Origin: Flavobacterium hungaricum | GTDB taxonomy: Bacteria > Bacteroidota > Bacteroidia > Flavobacteriales > Flavobacteriaceae | NCBI RefSeq assembly: GCF_015182285.1 | Contig: NZ_PRDM01000006.1 | Coordinates: 310,001-374,000 of the forward strand | Length of the DNA stretch: 64,000 nucleotides | Reading direction: 5' to 3' | Shown: piece after piece, positions 52,434-61,406 of the stretch | Position numbering within the stretch: the first letter of the stretch is position 1 | How the letters are laid out: each line of letters starts with the position of its first letter | Position numbers and translations under genes: made by a program | Notes under the pieces: generated by a model | What the model was told of the DNA's origin: nothing | The model's database searches: none | The model's input: only the letters and a program-made list of their open reading frames with translations

Positions 52434-53220
52434 TGAAGAGCAAAAGGAAACATTAAAAGAAATAAGGGATGCAAATTATCAAACTTTAAGTGGAAACGAT
52501 AAAAACGGCATCCCTTTTTTAAAGCATGTTTTCGAGCTTCACTTCAAAATATTTGGAGAGACTTGCTCCAGTTGTCCATCTAAAATAGGTGGCTACATTT
52601 CTAAATTAAAAAACTTTAATCCTGACAAAATGGAACTAGTAAAAGAAAAATCAAAATTTGAATTAAACGATGGTGTAATTATTCCTGTACCAGGTACATC
52701 TGATGTTTACAGCAAACATAACTTAACGGATGATGATGCTATTAGAATTTTAGCTAAAAATCCAAACAGAAGATCATTGTTTAGAGTTGTTCCGGAAAAC
52801 TTAGAACAGTTGCTTGAAGAATATGTAGAAAACGATAACACAGATGAAGCTGGAAATTCTAAAAATAAATCAGATCAAGATTCTGAATCTGTAGTTATTG
52901 GAGAACATAAAGTAACTGTTGAGGAAGCTATCTCTTTATTAGGAAAATTAAATATCCAAAGTAAAGCAACAACAGTAACCGGAGTTTCTAAAAAAGTTAA
53001 AGAGTTAACTCCAGAACAGTTAAACGAATTAGTAGTTATCATAGAATTATCACTAAAGCCAAAAGTGAAAACTATCGATGAACTAAAAGAAGATTTCGAT
53101 ACAGCATCTTTGAAGTTTAAAGAATTAGAGGCTTCTGGAACTGATGAAGAAAAAGAAGCTGCATTTGAAGTTATGGAAGCAGCGCAAATCGCTTTAGAGG
53201 AAGCTGAACAAGGTCAATAA
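52411..53220 (+). CDS. Late phage protein with CxxC and coiled coil
   Basis: 269 residues. KIFGETCSSCPSKIGGYISK (about 40-59) and then an acidic linker and a C-terminal coiled coil (FDTASLKFKELEASGTDEEK). The ATG at 52411 is preferred to an in-frame TTG at 52375, which lies deep in the previous gene. Possibly a capsid-assembly or head-tail adaptor protein. Confidence 0.6.
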   Translation: MLRQSLLSEEQKETLKEIRDANYQTLSGNDKNGIPFLKHVFELHFKIFGETCSSCPSKIGGYISKLKNFNPDKMELVKEKSKFELNDGVIIPVPGTSDVYSKHNLTDDDAIRILAKNPNRRSLFRVVPENLEQLLEEYVENDNTDEAGNSKNKSDQDSESVVIGEHKVTVEEAISLLGKLNIQSKATTVTGVSKKVKELTPEQLNELVVIIELSLKPKVKTIDELKEDFDTASLKFKELEASGTDEEKEAAFEVMEAAQIALEEAEQGQ

Positions 53221-53238
53221 TAAAGCAAAATAAAACTT

Positions 53239-54558
53239 ATGAAGTCTAAAGTTGTAGAACAATACAAGCAAGAAAGAATTGAGATTTATAACAAAAGATT
53301 AGGGGTTATTTTCGATGGCGAAGATAACCTCAAATCGCTTATTGTAGAAAACTTGATTGATAATTCGCCTACAGCTTTTCAATGTGCTTGGTTGTATGAG
53401 AGCTTTTTAGGTGGCGGGGGCTTTGAAGTTGATATGTCAAACATCAATTTATCAGAAGATGAGTTCGATCCTCAGAATCCAAACGATTTATTGTTTGATA
53501 TTTCAGAAGTTGTTTCAAGACATCAAGGTGTTTTCATTAATGTAGGCTACAATGCCAATTATGAAAAGGATAGTTTTAAAATTATTCCTTACACACTTTG
53601 CAAAGTTGGGAAAAAAGATAGTAACGATTTCAGCGGGAAGATTTTAGTTTCTCCTAAAGGATGGGGTAAGTCTTTGAAGAAAGAAGAAATAGACATTTTT
53701 GACGTCTACAACCCAAGACCAGATGTAATTCAAGCTCAAGTTGATGCAGCGGGAGGTTGGGAAAACTATAAAGGGCAAATTAAATTCTTCAAATTATCTA
53801 AAAAATATACTTATCCAAAAAGTTTAATTGAGAGAGCTTACACGTTTGCGGATACAGAAAGCCAATTAGGATTGTACTACAATGGAACTTCAAAACGAAG
53901 TTTCGAGGATGCTACTTTTATTAGACACAGAAAATTTGAAAGCAAACAGGATGAAGAAGCATTTGAGAAAAATGTAAAAGCTTTATCTGGATTTGAAAAT
54001 TCAAGTTCCAAATTGCTTATTGAGGATGATTGGGATGATGAGCAAAACAAAAACGGAAACATTCGCTTTGATACAATTAAAAATGATGTTAAGGCTGAAA
54101 AGTATGCACATTTCGAAACTTCATCTGCAAACTACATTAGAAAAGCATTTAAGAACATTCCTCCGCAACTTGTCGATTATGTCGCTGGAAAACTTGGAAA
54201 TACTTCTGGAGAAGATTTAATAAAAGCGCAGTCAATTTATAATTCTTTAATCTCAAAAGATCAAGAAAAATTGGAAATGCTTTTTAAAGAACTTTTTAGA
54301 AACTACAAATACGACATCAATCCAACTAATAACTGGACCATTAAGCAATATTCTTTGTTGGACGATGGTACAGTTAATTATGATGAAGAAACGGATCCTG
54401 TTCCGTCAAGTGACAAGGTAAATGGAGTTATGAATGTTCAAAAAACAGTTTTATCAAAACAAATCACATTCACGCAGGGAGTTGCTTTACTTCATCATGT
54501 TTTTGGATATCCTATTGAGACATCAAAATTGCTTTTAAGTACTGTAATTCAAGAATAA
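53239..54558 (+). CDS. Portal protein
   Basis: 439 residues: LLFDISEVVSRHQGVFINVG at about 93-112, PRPDVIQAQVDAAGGWENYK, IPPQLVDYVAGKLGNTSGED, a typical portal stretch before the C-terminal helices, and NPTNNWTIKQYS. It forms the dodecameric gate for DNA at the capsid vertex. Lies after the capsid, in reverse of the common order. Followed after 7 bases by the connector gene. Confidence 0.8.
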   Translation: MKSKVVEQYKQERIEIYNKRLGVIFDGEDNLKSLIVENLIDNSPTAFQCAWLYESFLGGGGFEVDMSNINLSEDEFDPQNPNDLLFDISEVVSRHQGVFINVGYNANYEKDSFKIIPYTLCKVGKKDSNDFSGKILVSPKGWGKSLKKEEIDIFDVYNPRPDVIQAQVDAAGGWENYKGQIKFFKLSKKYTYPKSLIERAYTFADTESQLGLYYNGTSKRSFEDATFIRHRKFESKQDEEAFEKNVKALSGFENSSSKLLIEDDWDDEQNKNGNIRFDTIKNDVKAEKYAHFETSSANYIRKAFKNIPPQLVDYVAGKLGNTSGEDLIKAQSIYNSLISKDQEKLEMLFKELFRNYKYDINPTNNWTIKQYSLLDDGTVNYDEETDPVPSSDKVNGVMNVQKTVLSKQITFTQGVALLHHVFGYPIETSKLLLSTVIQE

Positions 54559-54565
54559 TACAATT

Positions 54566-55087
54566 ATGGCCATACTATTAATTACAAAAGATATAGTTGC
54601 AGCAAAATTACAAGTTGCAATTGGTTACGATTCAAGAGAATTTGAAACTTTTATAAACGAAGCTCAAGAGTTCGATTTTAAACCAAAGGTTCAAGAAGAT
54701 TTTTATTTTGATCTGCTTTCAAAGAAAGATGAGCCAGCATGGAAGAAACTTATTGACGGTGGCGAATATCCTTTTAATGGCAGAACTTACAGTTTTCAAG
54801 GCATTTCAACTGTTCTTTCGTACTTCTGTTATGCAAGATTTAAAATGAGCTCTGGGGAAGTCTCAACCTCTCATGGATTTGTTGTTAAAGCAACGCCAAA
54901 CTCAACGCCGATCACAGATGATAATAAGAAAAACGCTTGGTATAAAAAACGCGAAGAGGCTAATTTAATGATGATTGATGTTGTAAAATTCATTGAAAGA
55001 AATATAGCAGATTATCCAAGTTGGAATGATTCAAACAGCTGCATGCCAAGTTATAAATATGCTTCAAAAACCAAAGTGATACAATGA
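54566..55087 (+). CDS. Head-tail connector (DUF6712-like)
   Basis: 173 residues, all-helical: LQVAIGYDSREFETFINEAQ, then RTYSFQGISTVLSYFCYARF and NAWYKKREEANLMMIDVVKF. I recognise this layout as the DUF6712/gp6-like adaptor that docks under the portal. Overlaps the next gene by 4 bases. Confidence 0.7.
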   Translation: MAILLITKDIVAAKLQVAIGYDSREFETFINEAQEFDFKPKVQEDFYFDLLSKKDEPAWKKLIDGGEYPFNGRTYSFQGISTVLSYFCYARFKMSSGEVSTSHGFVVKATPNSTPITDDNKKNAWYKKREEANLMMIDVVKFIERNIADYPSWNDSNSCMPSYKYASKTKVIQ

Positions 55088-56226
55088 TAATTATTTTAAA
55101 TATAAGTGCTGAGAAATTTTCCTTAAACGGAATACCATACTTCAAAAACTTTATGCCGCATGTTGTGTCTGGGAAATTGAAGATTGTAAACGTTTATGAT
55201 ACTTCTTTCGAACTTTCCGGATTAGACATTTTTTCAAATTATTCTGTTGATGGAGTAGTTTTTAGCAGTCTGGCAGCATTGCAAAATGCGCTATTACCAG
55301 TTATTTATACAAGGAATAGTTTAAATTTCGAATCTGATCTTCCATATTACAACCAGATCACAAAAGAAAACGGAATTACAAATGCTGGATTAAAAAAAAC
55401 ATTTTTGGCTGGTTGGGAATGGTTGATTAATAACGTCCAGTACATTAATACAGGTGATATTGAAATAACATTTCCTTTAGCTTCAACAGGAAAACAACGT
55501 TTAGATAGAGTCGTTGCTACCAACTTAAATACATTTATTAGAATACCTGGCGCTGAAAGTATTTCCAGTCCAACAGCTGACCCTAGACCTGACAACACAA
55601 TTGATGCAACTTTTGTTTTGGTAACAGATTCTGAAGTTAATGAACCAACACCACCTGTAATTGGAGATGGTAAAGAAGATAAAGTAAATAAAAACCAGCC
55701 AAATGGTTATGCTGGTTTGGATTCGTTTGGAAAAATAAATTTTAGTCAAATTCCAAATTTAACTACAGATAATATTTCCGAGGGCGTTGTAAATAAATAT
55801 TCAACATTGTCTTTGGTAATGTCATATGTTTTAACTGGTGTTTCATTTACTGTGGGTACAGCTATAACCGCAACGGATACTGTTCTCTCTGCTTTTGGAA
55901 AATTGCAAAAACAGATTAATGATTTGATTACGGGAAAACAAGTTATCGATGAGCAAATTGAAATTATTGGAAATAGTAATGTTTTAAACGCTTGGAGCGG
56001 AAAAACAGTTTTATTTACCGCTAACTGCACTATTACCGTTCCAGCAACTTTAAATAATCAGTTGAATTTTCCTTTTATCGTTTACCCAGGCGTAACAGTT
56101 ACTTGGTCAATTACAAGTCCGTTTAGTTGGGTTGCGCCGCCAACTCCTACAGTTGCTACAGCCGATTTGGTTTTTGGAATGTTTGTCAGAAAATTAAATT
56201 CTAACACGGTAAGTGTAAATGTCTAA
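55084..56226 (+). CDS. Tail fibre or collar protein
   Basis: 380 residues. A head-binding-like N-terminus, a central repeat-free shaft with KEDKVNKNQPNGYAGLDSFG (a collar/fibre motif) at about 198-217, then GKINFSQIPNLTTDNI and a coiled-coil (LSAFGKLQKQINDLITGKQV), ending in a beta-rich tip. The coiled coil suggests trimers. Confidence 0.7.
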   Translation: MIIILNISAEKFSLNGIPYFKNFMPHVVSGKLKIVNVYDTSFELSGLDIFSNYSVDGVVFSSLAALQNALLPVIYTRNSLNFESDLPYYNQITKENGITNAGLKKTFLAGWEWLINNVQYINTGDIEITFPLASTGKQRLDRVVATNLNTFIRIPGAESISSPTADPRPDNTIDATFVLVTDSEVNEPTPPVIGDGKEDKVNKNQPNGYAGLDSFGKINFSQIPNLTTDNISEGVVNKYSTLSLVMSYVLTGVSFTVGTAITATDTVLSAFGKLQKQINDLITGKQVIDEQIEIIGNSNVLNAWSGKTVLFTANCTITVPATLNNQLNFPFIVYPGVTVTWSITSPFSWVAPPTPTVATADLVFGMFVRKLNSNTVSVNV

Positions 56227-56228
56227 GT

Positions 56229-57011
56229 ATGGGAGTTACAAGTAAAAAGTATTATTTCGGAAAAGTAAAAGCAATTGCGAATACTTTTATTGGAGGAGTG
56301 TCTGCAACATTAAATACGCCAGCATTAGTAGCGGCAAAATTGGGTATTGCAGCTTATAGAATAAAAGTTTTCTCTATAGTAGGCAGTGATATACAGTTTG
56401 CAATAACTGGAGGTTCTTATGTAATTCCTGTTAACGCGTTCAATGGTAATACTGCGATAACCTATTATTATGATACGGATTATTTAATAACCGGTATCGG
56501 AAATAATGCTTTTTTCGGCACTACTAATTTAGCTGCTATCTCAGAATTAAGGAACTGTATAACTTTAGGGATCGCGTCTTTTCTTGGAAGTAGTAAAATA
56601 ACCACTATAGTCACTCCTAAAGTAACAACTATTGGAGAGGCTTGTTTTAGAAGTTGCAGCAAAATTGTTGAGTTCAATTTTCCTGAATTAGTGACTTGTA
56701 ATTCAGCTTCCGCAACAGGGAATACTGGAACTTTTGAAAATTGCACTTCATTACAAAGAATTTATATGCCGAAATGCAAAACGGTTACCGGGTACAGGCT
56801 AATGCAAAACTGTTCAAGCTTGTTAGAATTCTATGCGCCTCAATTGACTCAACTTGGTATTACATTAAACAACGATGCTAATTTTAATACGATAAAAACA
56901 GGATGTACAATAACTGTTCCAGTGGCTTTGCAGACAATTAACTCAGGAAGTCCAGACGGTGACCTTGTCTATGCATCTGGAACCCGAGGAGCAACAATAA
57001 TATACGTTTAA
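56229..57011 (+). CDS. BspA-type leucine-rich-repeat protein, putative receptor binder
   Basis: 260 residues. At least five LRR_5 repeats in the middle: ITGIGNNAFFGTTNLAAIS, then ITLGIASFLGSSKITTI, then VTTIGEACFRSCSKIVEF, then TFENCTSLQRIYMPK and LMQNCSSLLEFYAPQ. Placed just after a fibre gene, before lysis genes, where receptor-binding proteins and fibre chaperones lie. LRR repeats are known in bacterial surface proteins; here they probably contact the host. Confidence 0.8.
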   Translation: MGVTSKKYYFGKVKAIANTFIGGVSATLNTPALVAAKLGIAAYRIKVFSIVGSDIQFAITGGSYVIPVNAFNGNTAITYYYDTDYLITGIGNNAFFGTTNLAAISELRNCITLGIASFLGSSKITTIVTPKVTTIGEACFRSCSKIVEFNFPELVTCNSASATGNTGTFENCTSLQRIYMPKCKTVTGYRLMQNCSSLLEFYAPQLTQLGITLNNDANFNTIKTGCTITVPVALQTINSGSPDGDLVYASGTRGATIIYV

Positions 57012-57042
57012 ATAATTTTAAAATCATTAAATACCATATCAA

Positions 57043-57459
57043 ATGATAAAGTCAACTGAAAAAGGCATGTACGGCGATGGTCGTACGGGCTTTAAATATT
57101 CTAAAATTTTCACAAAAGTTGTGAGTTTCAAGTCATATCCGTATGGACGTGTTTATCAGTTAGAAAACTATTTGATAGATGATAACGACGCGATGACTCT
57201 GTACGGAACGCAGTTTGAAAAAACTTTGTCAAATGCAGATGTTAAGGCTTTGGATATGTATGTGGAAAGTCTGGGGCTATCTTTTACCAAAGAAGAAAAC
57301 GGGCATATTGTAGAGTTAACACATAATGAAAGAGAGTGGGCGAAAATACCACATGGCTTACTGCATTTTGTCAAAAATGATTTTCTAACAGATGAAGATG
57401 GAAATTCGACTGATAAAACTGTTTTTTGGTTAAAGCCTGAAAAATGGGTACTATCATGA
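57043..57459 (+). CDS. Late phage protein, unknown
   Basis: 138 residues: KGMYGDGRTGFKYSKIFTKV, then DAMTLYGTQFEKTLSNADVK. No family recognised. Overlaps the next gene by 16 bases. Confidence 0.55.
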   Translation: MIKSTEKGMYGDGRTGFKYSKIFTKVVSFKSYPYGRVYQLENYLIDDNDAMTLYGTQFEKTLSNADVKALDMYVESLGLSFTKEENGHIVELTHNEREWAKIPHGLLHFVKNDFLTDEDGNSTDKTVFWLKPEKWVLS

Positions 57460-57881
57460 AAGAACTTTGGAAATTAATTAAAGAACCTTGGAAATTAATT
57501 AAAGAAATTTTTATACTGATTTTTGGAGGTATAATTTTTATTGTGTTCGCTATTATCGGTATTCTGTACACTTTTGTTAAACATATTTTAAAGGGAGATT
57601 ATTCTTTTTCTAAACAATTAATTCCGATAGTCAGAAGTGTTACGCTTGCTTTGGATGGTATTGCATGTGCTGGAGCGGGGGAACTTTTAAATGATGTTTT
57701 GAGAGTTAAAGGCAGGATTAAATACGGAAAATGGTATCAAACTATTTCAGCAATTACTGGCTTGGTTCACATTTACGAAAAAGATACTTGGTTTCGTAGA
57801 TTCTTAGATAAGATACTTGGTAAAAATCATTGTGATGAAGCAATAACCGATCAAGATCGATTTTATTATAAACAAAATTAA
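57444..57881 (+). CDS. Membrane protein, possible lysis accessory
   Basis: 145 residues. N-terminal tandem LWKLIKEP/WKLIKEI repeat followed by one long hydrophobic segment (IFILIFGGIIFIVFAIIGIL) and a soluble C-terminal part. Position just before holin and endolysin suggests a lysis-linked role. Confidence 0.6.
   Translation: MGTIMKELWKLIKEPWKLIKEIFILIFGGIIFIVFAIIGILYTFVKHILKGDYSFSKQLIPIVRSVTLALDGIACAGAGELLNDVLRVKGRIKYGKWYQTISAITGLVHIYEKDTWFRRFLDKILGKNHCDEAITDQDRFYYKQN
57463..57506 (+). repeat. Tandem 22-bp duplication in coding sequence
   Basis: CTTTGGAAATTAATTAAAGAAC and CCTTGGAAATTAATTAAAGAAA lie end to end, giving the amino-acid repeat WKLIKE twice. Two differences between copies. Confidence 0.6.
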
Positions 57882-57920
57882 AACCTACTATTATGATGAA
57901 CTCTACTTAGTCGAATTAAA

Positions 57921-58460
57921 ATGAGTGTGTATAAATTAATAATTTCAACTATGAAAAAAATGGAACATAGTTTTTACGAGTTACTTTCCAAGTACGGAAA
58001 TGAGATAAAAGGAGTGATTTACGGAGCGTTTTTGTTTTTGAACATAAATACCGAAGTCGTGAATATACTTTTGATTTTAATGTTGATTGATACGTTTTTT
58101 GGTATTGGTAAATCGTTTAGATTAAAAGTAAAAATTACAATGGCTAGGCTGTTAGAGGGAATAATGTCAAAAACAATGTGTTTATTTATTCCAATGGTTG
58201 TTGCATTAGCTGCTAAAGGTTTGGGGTATGACATGAAAGCTTTGCCTGATGCTATTTTGAAAGTTCTAGTAGTTGCAGAAGCAATCTCGATCATAACTTC
58301 TTTTTATGTAATGCGGACCGGAAAAGAACCAAAAGATGTTGATATAGTAACCATGTTACTGAATTCAATTCGAAAAGGACTTATGAGCATTGTTCATGCC
58401 TTTTTAAAGAAAGTGGAAGAGCCTCTTCCAGTAGAAAACAATAACGATAACAAAATATAA
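57921..58460 (+). CDS. Phage holin
   Basis: 179 residues with three or four hydrophobic segments (GVIYGAFLFLNINTEVVNIL; MCLFIPMVVALAAKGLG; ILKVLVVAEAISIITSFYVM) and the DTFFGIGKSFR loop typical of the toxin-secretion/phage-lysis holin family. It makes the membrane hole that lets the endolysin out. The gene is followed after 2 bases by the endolysin gene. Confidence 0.85.
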   Translation: MSVYKLIISTMKKMEHSFYELLSKYGNEIKGVIYGAFLFLNINTEVVNILLILMLIDTFFGIGKSFRLKVKITMARLLEGIMSKTMCLFIPMVVALAAKGLGYDMKALPDAILKVLVVAEAISIITSFYVMRTGKEPKDVDIVTMLLNSIRKGLMSIVHAFLKKVEEPLPVENNNDNKI

Positions 58461-58462
58461 TC

Positions 58463-58939
58463 ATGGATAAAGTTACAGCACAAAGAATTGATGAGTTGCA
58501 TCCAAGTGTACGAGACGAAGTTACAATTATTATAAATGAATGTAATGAAGTTTTAACTGGCCGTGCGCAAGTTAGAATTACACAAGGTTTGAGAACTTTT
58601 GTTGAGCAGGATGCTCTTTACGCTCAAGGTAGAACAAAACCAGGTAAAATTGTTACCAATGCAAAAGGCGGTCAGTCGATCCATAATTATGCGTTTGCGG
58701 TCGATATTGCTTTAATAATTGACCAGAAAACGGCATCTTGGGATGTGAAAGCTGATTGGGATGGAGATAAAAAAGCTGATTGGATGGAATGTGTAGAAGT
58801 TTTCAAAAAACACGGCTGGAATTGGGGAGGAGATTGGAAAACTTTTAAAGATATGCCGCACTTCGAAAAGAAAGGTTTTGGAGATTGGAGAGTTCTTCAA
58901 AATAAAAAGCGTGATAAAAACAACTATATAATACTTTAA
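58463..58939 (+). CDS. Endolysin, M15 D-Ala/L-Ala-D-Glu type peptidase
   Basis: 158 residues. Zinc ligands SIHNYAFAVD (His73, Asp80) and MPHFE (His about 133), with the catalytic Glu/Asp in the second motif; QGLRTFVEQDALYAQGRT is the typical lead-in. It cuts peptidoglycan stem peptides and is released through the holin. Confidence 0.9.
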   Translation: MDKVTAQRIDELHPSVRDEVTIIINECNEVLTGRAQVRITQGLRTFVEQDALYAQGRTKPGKIVTNAKGGQSIHNYAFAVDIALIIDQKTASWDVKADWDGDKKADWMECVEVFKKHGWNWGGDWKTFKDMPHFEKKGFGDWRVLQNKKRDKNNYIIL

Positions 58940-58941
58940 AT

Positions 58942-59559
58942 ATGCAAGTATCTGCAATTGTTCAAAACTTAAAAATACTTTGGTTAATCTTGGTCGCTTG
59001 TGTCGCGGTTTGGTTTTTTAAAGATTATCAACATCAAAAAGAAGAAAATATCCGGCAATCTGAAAACATAAGCCAGCTGAGAAAGTCAGATAGTTTAAGG
59101 TTTACCAGTCAGGTTTTAACTCCAGATGAAATAAAAGAATATCTGCAGTATGGTAATTCTGATTTAAAAAATAAATTAGAAGCGTCTGGAGTAAAGTTGA
59201 ACAGAATTGAAAGTATTGTTTCGAACGCATTCAAATTCCGTGACACTACAAAAAAAGAAACTGATGTTACTGGTTTGGTCGATGCAATAAAAAATAGTAT
59301 TCCAAAACAGCAAACATGGTCCGATTCAGTTAATTGCTTAATTACAAGCGGTGTTGTTTCTTTTGATGGACAAAAAATAAAAGTAGTTGTGCAAGATCGC
59401 CAATTTGAAAATAAGTCTGATGCTGTTGCTTATTGGGAGCGCCACCAATGGAAATTTTTAGGAATAAAGACCAGGTTATTTGGTAAAAAAGTATTTACTG
59501 TAAAAACTTTCGATCAATGTGGAGAAAGTCAGATAATGAAGATAGAGAAAAAGAAATAG
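58942..59559 (+). CDS. Membrane-anchored late protein, possible spanin
   Basis: 205 residues: one N-terminal membrane segment (KILWLILVACVAVWFF) followed by a helical periplasmic-type part (HQKEENIRQSENISQLRKSD) and a basic C-terminus. Position after the endolysin and topology fit an Rz-like inner spanin, but no Rz1 is seen. Low certainty. Confidence 0.55.
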   Translation: MQVSAIVQNLKILWLILVACVAVWFFKDYQHQKEENIRQSENISQLRKSDSLRFTSQVLTPDEIKEYLQYGNSDLKNKLEASGVKLNRIESIVSNAFKFRDTTKKETDVTGLVDAIKNSIPKQQTWSDSVNCLITSGVVSFDGQKIKVVVQDRQFENKSDAVAYWERHQWKFLGIKTRLFGKKVFTVKTFDQCGESQIMKIEKKK

Positions 59560-59590
59560 TTTTATTTGTATTTGGTTTGGTTAGTTTGGA

Positions 59591-59620
59591 AAGCAGCTCA
59601 GTAAATGAGCTGCTTTTTTT
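59591..59620 (+). terminator. Late operon terminator
   Basis: AAGCAGCTCA and TGAGCTGCTT pair around GTAAA, followed by T-run. It ends the rightward late transcript, next to the leftward gene that follows. Confidence 0.9.
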
Positions 59621-60077
59621 ATCCAACAAATTGGATTCCAAAAATATCACCGGTATTTAATTCGTCAGGTTGAAAACTTGGTACTGATTTATATTTTAAT
59701 GTTCCTGTAACTCTCGGCGATCCATTGCGTATGCTTTCAAATATTTGCCTTAAGTCTTCTTCAGTATACTCAACATTTACAACAGTTTCTTTTCCATATT
59801 TTTTATAACTCTTAGTTCCAGGATAAAACTCTAAAATTAAAGTTGGATTCATACCGGCTTCTTGAAATAAAGTTGCTAAAGACCATCTTATTCCTGCCTG
59901 TAATTTGTCTGAAACATAATTCTCAATTGCAGCAATGTTATTTTTGAAATGCTTAAGTTTTATTTGATCTTCATCAGATAAAAACTCTTTCGCTTCTAAA
60001 TCTTTTACTAAAGACTCATACATTGGGTATAAAGTATAAATACCTTTTTCTTCTAGTGATGTAACTTCAAATGACAT
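59619..60077 (-). CDS. Leftward accessory gene beside integrase
   Basis: 152 residues, soluble: LYPMYESLVKDLEAKEFLSD, then GMNPTLILEFYPGTKSYKKY, a FYPG-type loop, and a C-terminal beta part ending DIFGIQFVG. No family recognised. It is against the late direction and beyond the terminator, a usual place for accessory genes carried by prophages. Confidence 0.55.
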   Translation of the reverse strand: MSFEVTSLEEKGIYTLYPMYESLVKDLEAKEFLSDEDQIKLKHFKNNIAAIENYVSDKLQAGIRWSLATLFQEAGMNPTLILEFYPGTKSYKKYGKETVVNVEYTEEDLRQIFESIRNGSPRVTGTLKYKSVPSFQPDELNTGDIFGIQFVG

Positions 60078-60140
60078 AATTTATATTTTTAAGATTAGCT
60101 GTAATTATATAAATTTAATTTAAAATACAATCAGGTATTT

Positions 60141-61370
60141 TTACGCAAATTTGTTTTGTAAAGTTCGCAATCTTTCGTTTTGGCGATCTTGTTCGCCAAC
60201 TGCGTAGTGTTTTTGAATCATTGCAGTTGAAGTGTGTGATGCCATTTTGGCTGCATCGGCCATTGAAAGAAGCGATGTCGTTTCGTCTAAGTTTAAGTGT
60301 TTTAATGCGTAAAAATCGGCTGTTATATTTAATTTGTCTTTTACATGTGTTTTCCAACGACGGTTAATTTGTTCGCGTCTTATTTTATCTGGACCAGGTT
60401 TCAATCCTACTGAGAAAACAAAATCGCCTTTCTTTGCTCCATGCAAAGATTTTGTCCAACAATCTAGAGCAACATCTTTTATAATTCTATCAGTCCATTT
60501 ATATTGAGCGCCTTTTTTAATAAGTACTCTGTATTTTTGTTCGTTTAGAAAAACATCTTCAGCTCTCAAATTTAAAAGTTCTGTTATCCTGCCTCCTGAA
60601 TGAAAGAATAAAATTGTAAATCTCCAGAAGTCTGGAAAGTTTTCTTTTAAATAAGTGTTGACTTTCTTTCGGTCTTGATATGAAAGAATTTCACGGATTT
60701 TAGTTTCATGATTTCTTTTTTTGATCTGTAAAACCACATCGCTTTCTATCGCTTCATATTCGATAAGTTCTTTAAATAATGTAGAGAGATAACCACGATA
60801 CTTATTAAACTTATGAGCTGAGAAAGTTGTCTCGGTTTCTTCCAGATGATCTAAAGTGAATCTAATGTGTTTTCTTTTTACTTCGCTAATTTTTAATTCA
60901 TCAAATCTTAATTGTTCTGCAGCGGGTTTAAATTTGCCAAGCATATATTTTATGTCATTATAAGTGCTTTCGGCAACTTTAATACTTTTATGAGCTAAAT
61001 CCAATGCAATTAGAAAAGGTGTTTCAGGACAAATCTCGGTTAGCGATCGATCTTCTGGAACTGGTTCCGGCTTTTCCTCAATCATGTATTTTCTGGTAAT
61101 TGGATTGTAGCCTTTTTGTTCGAGTAGTTTTGGAATTTCTTCCAACCAAGTTTCAATTACTGCTTTACGTTCTTCCAGCGTTTTGAAACGATTTGCTTTT
61201 TTTCTAAATGGAAAGCCTTTTGGGTACTTTTCTTTGAAAAGAGGGTCATAAAATTTACATTCAACACGCCAGTCAAGCTGTAAAGACTTCTGTGATGTTA
61301 ATGTTTTCCAGTTTTTTGGATGCACCCATATTTCAGAATAGGAGCAATTAAATGATAGATTTTTTGCCAT
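60141..61370 (-). CDS. int: Tyrosine integrase
   Basis: 409 residues. Core-binding SAM-like part about 120-215, catalytic part about 230-409. Box I HSGGRITELLNLR gives Arg near 258; YALKHLNLDE supplies the His near 356 but the expected Arg of HxxR is not seen; ASHTSTAMIQKHYAV gives the second His and the nucleophilic Tyr near 389. Such HxxR variants occur in some Bacteroidota integrases. Its own attachment site, tRNA-Met, follows after 110 bases. Confidence 0.93.
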   Translation of the reverse strand: MAKNLSFNCSYSEIWVHPKNWKTLTSQKSLQLDWRVECKFYDPLFKEKYPKGFPFRKKANRFKTLEERKAVIETWLEEIPKLLEQKGYNPITRKYMIEEKPEPVPEDRSLTEICPETPFLIALDLAHKSIKVAESTYNDIKYMLGKFKPAAEQLRFDELKISEVKRKHIRFTLDHLEETETTFSAHKFNKYRGYLSTLFKELIEYEAIESDVVLQIKKRNHETKIREILSYQDRKKVNTYLKENFPDFWRFTILFFHSGGRITELLNLRAEDVFLNEQKYRVLIKKGAQYKWTDRIIKDVALDCWTKSLHGAKKGDFVFSVGLKPGPDKIRREQINRRWKTHVKDKLNITADFYALKHLNLDETTSLLSMADAAKMASHTSTAMIQKHYAVGEQDRQNERLRTLQNKFA

Positions 61371-61380
61371 TTTGTAATTA

Positions 61381-61406
61381 CTTAGGGTTGTCGAAAGGGT
61401 TGTCGA
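61381..61406. promoter_or_regulatory. Candidate integrase arm-type sites, right end
   Basis: CTTAGGGTTGTCG (61381-61393) repeats the copy at 20923, and GGGTTGTCG occurs again at 61398-61406, 13 bases on. They sit in the presumed integrase promoter, so binding would also autoregulate. Inference. Confidence 0.5.
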
